From NCBI GenBank assembly GCA_023229175.1, contig JALNZV010000051.1, positions 1-8,453 of the forward strand: a stretch of DNA of 8,453 nt, given 5' to 3'. The notes beneath the pieces are model-generated. The model was not told the DNA's origin, made no database searches, and saw only the letters and a program-made list of their open reading frames with translations. The stretch is from Tissierellaceae bacterium. Its GTDB lineage: Bacteria; Bacillota; Clostridia; Tissierellales; Tissierellaceae. Positions 6,652 through 8,453 of the stretch are shown here, one piece after another; within the stretch, counting starts at the first letter, position 1; every line of letters starts with the position of its first letter. The position numbers and the translations under genes were made by a program.

Positions 6652-8322
6652 ATGTTAGACTACATCAATTCATTTTTTAAGCAATTCTCCATATCAGAGG
6701 ATTCAAAAGATCAACATTTTTACACATTGTATTTAAAAGAATCAATTTTGGAGTTTCAGAAAGAAGAAACCAAGGAAAAAGCTATGGAAGTCTATGAGAT
6801 GTTTTTTGACTGTTATAAACTGAAAACAAATCAAGAGCTAAACTTTGTGGATTTATTGGACGTACTTAAAAGCTATGAAGAAAATGCTTCAACACTTATA
6901 GACAAACAAAGGGATCATTTTGTTCATTCTGTAAACGTTTTTCTTCTAGGCTTATCTATTTATTCAAGTAACCCTAATTTCCAAAGGACCTACAAAGACT
7001 ATAAAAAAACAGATGTGACTTATCAAGAAACTACTTTAAAAGAGATGTTTTTCTATGAGTGGGGTTTAGCTTCTCTATGCCACGATATAGGCTACCCAAT
7101 AGAAATTACCAGCAAACAAATTAATAAGTTTTCGGATATTATAACTAGGGCAGACATCACAGGCATGGAATCAAGACCTTATATTGATTTTCATAATTTT
7201 GATGCAATAAATGGCTTTATAAATAAAAGTGATGAAGATAGGCTTGACAAGCCCCTTGATATCCTGTCATCTTTTATTGGTGAGTTTTTAAACCTTGATT
7301 ATACTTTGCTAAACAAGGCTTTATACAATTTTCCTGAACTAATGAAAAAGGGTGGATTTGTGGACCACGGCTATTATAGTGCTATAATTTTACTTAAGTG
7401 GTATGCTTATCTTTCAGAAGATGAGAACAATAAAGAAGTTTTGATGAAGTCCATAATAAGCGCTTCCAGTGCCATTTTATTGCATAATTACTATAAGAAT
7501 GGGCTAATGAGGGAACCTTTTAACTTAGGTTTACTGAAGGCTTCTAGTCATCCTCTTTCTTATTTATTGATTTTATGCGATGAACTTCAAGATTGGAACA
7601 GAGAAGCCTATGGAATTGAAGATAAAAAGAAAGCTGCTGCTGGTGAATCTAGGATAAATATTGGTAAGGATTCCCTGGATATGACCTATCTTATATTAGA
7701 CGGACAAATAGAAGAAGAGTATAGAGAAAAAAAGCTAAACTCGATTATTAAGGTTATTGATTTATATGAAATCTTTCCTGAGGGATTAAATATTGACACT
7801 ATGAGTCTTACAGATCTTTATATAGAAGATATAGCTATCAATGAAAAAGGTATACAGCCTAGATTACTAATCCAAAACATAGAAAAACTGGCTAAGATGA
7901 TTCATGATGATTATAATAAAAAGCAACTTCTTAGAAATCCAGATGAAGATTTGGCCTATCCTACATGGGAGTCCTTACCACAGACCTTAAAGTATTCTAA
8001 TATAAGACAGGCTAAGCAAATGACGGAAAAACTTGTTAGACTGGGATATAGTGTGCTACCATCTAGTGCTACTGGAGATGAAGTGAAGTCACTAACAGAT
8101 ATAGAGGTGGAATTTTTATCGAAACTTGAGCATGATTCCTGGCTAGAAGAAAGGGTTCAAAACGGATGGAAATATGGTCCAGTAAAAAATGTAGAAAAAA
8201 AGGAAAGTCCATTTATCATACCATATGATGACTTAAGTGAAGAAATAAAAGAATTAGATAGAGACGCAGTAAGAAATATTATTCCATTACTAAATACTAT
8301 AAATTTAAGTGTATATAAATAA
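6652..8322 (+). CDS. HD-domain phosphohydrolase-like protein with a C-terminal RyR domain
   Basis: The 556-residue protein is apparently soluble, with no signal peptide or membrane helix. Candidate metal-binding residues of an HD fold are RDHFVH (D88, H89, H92), SLCHDIGYP (H144-D145), FVDHGYYSA (H239), LLHNYY (H278) and LLILCDELQDW (D310). Such domains usually hydrolyse phosphate esters, including nucleotides and cyclic nucleotides; the substrate here is unknown. A linker of about 150 residues leads to an RyR domain near the end: LEHDSWLEERVQNGWKYGP (492-510) and FIIPYDDLSEEIKELDRDAV (521-540), matching the family's E-H-x-x-W, GW-x-YG and P-Y-x-x-L pattern. ATG 6652 has a very strong AAGGAGGG (6636-6643) 8 bp upstream and lies 3 bp after the previous stop, so the two are cotranscribed. 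Because both products share the same end domain, they probably respond to the same ligand or act in one pathway. Confidence 0.82.
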   Translation: MLDYINSFFKQFSISEDSKDQHFYTLYLKESILEFQKEETKEKAMEVYEMFFDCYKLKTNQELNFVDLLDVLKSYEENASTLIDKQRDHFVHSVNVFLLGLSIYSSNPNFQRTYKDYKKTDVTYQETTLKEMFFYEWGLASLCHDIGYPIEITSKQINKFSDIITRADITGMESRPYIDFHNFDAINGFINKSDEDRLDKPLDILSSFIGEFLNLDYTLLNKALYNFPELMKKGGFVDHGYYSAIILLKWYAYLSEDENNKEVLMKSIISASSAILLHNYYKNGLMREPFNLGLLKASSHPLSYLLILCDELQDWNREAYGIEDKKKAAAGESRINIGKDSLDMTYLILDGQIEEEYREKKLNSIIKVIDLYEIFPEGLNIDTMSLTDLYIEDIAINEKGIQPRLLIQNIEKLAKMIHDDYNKKQLLRNPDEDLAYPTWESLPQTLKYSNIRQAKQMTEKLVRLGYSVLPSSATGDEVKSLTDIEVEFLSKLEHDSWLEERVQNGWKYGPVKNVEKKESPFIIPYDDLSEEIKELDRDAVRNIIPLLNTINLSVYK

Positions 8323-8453
8323 AAATATAGATAGTGTAAAGTAGCTTATGAAAAGATAGAGTCAAAGAAATCAGGCTCAAATGAACCTAAAAAATTGCAA
8401 AATATATTTAGACTTGGGGCACCGCCACCCTTGACAGCATGCCAAAACAATGC
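8323..8453. other. Unassigned right edge with a GC-richer patch
   Basis: No ribosome binding site, terminator hairpin or recognised gene is visible after the HD-RyR stop. A stretch at 8415-8430 (GGGGCACCGCCACCC) is markedly GC-richer than its surroundings. On the minus strand, a frame is open from the edge (8453) to a TAA at 8348-8346. It encodes 35 residues containing HAVKGGGAPSLNIF, which I do not recognise. It could be the tail of a gene entering from the right or part of a mobile-element end, but neither is supported further. Confidence 0.2.

Overview
The window looks like a chromosomal stretch from a low-GC, strictly anaerobic Firmicute of the Clostridia/Tissierellia type. The A+T-rich codon use, strong AGGAGG-type ribosome binding sites and one gene that decodes UGA as selenocysteine all point that way. 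No species can be named from the sequence alone.

Left part (1-2975) is a mobile-element scar. Bases 1-127 carry, on the minus strand, a piece of an IstB ATPase from one IS21-family element. It is cut at about base 128 by a second, intact-looking IS21-family element (128-2539; istA and istB overlapping by 4 bp, with imperfect inverted ends that each hold two sub-repeats). On the right, this element abuts the last ~145 residues of a LytS/YesM-type sensor histidine kinase, which has lost its phosphoacceptor region. The two flanks belong to different genes and show no target duplication, so the locus was rearranged and is not a simple insertion.

Middle part (3099-4671) is a two-gene redox operon. 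An AIF/ferredoxin-reductase-type FAD-NAD(P)H oxidoreductase overlaps by 8 bp a 125-residue ArsC/Spx-like (YusI-type) thioredoxin-fold protein. The first active-site Cys of the latter is encoded by in-frame TGA (4324-4326), giving a Sec-Ser-Thr-Cys motif. A hairpin with a G-rich loop lies 13 nt downstream, as expected of a bacterial SECIS element. Ordinary gene callers would miss or truncate this gene.

Right part (4688-8322) is a separate two-gene operon with its own extended -10 promoter. The first product has N-terminal membrane helices, two Rossmann-like (RCK/TrkA-N-like) segments and a C-terminal RyR (ryanodine-receptor repeat) domain. The second, 3 bp downstream, is a soluble HD-type phosphohydrolase-like protein that also ends in a RyR domain. 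A predicted membrane channel or sensor and a predicted hydrolase sharing one ligand-binding-type domain look like a two-component nucleotide- or ligand-signalling system, possibly in stress response or defence. I know of no characterised system with this pairing. Bases 8323-8453 hold no convincing gene, though a GC-richer patch at the edge may start another element.
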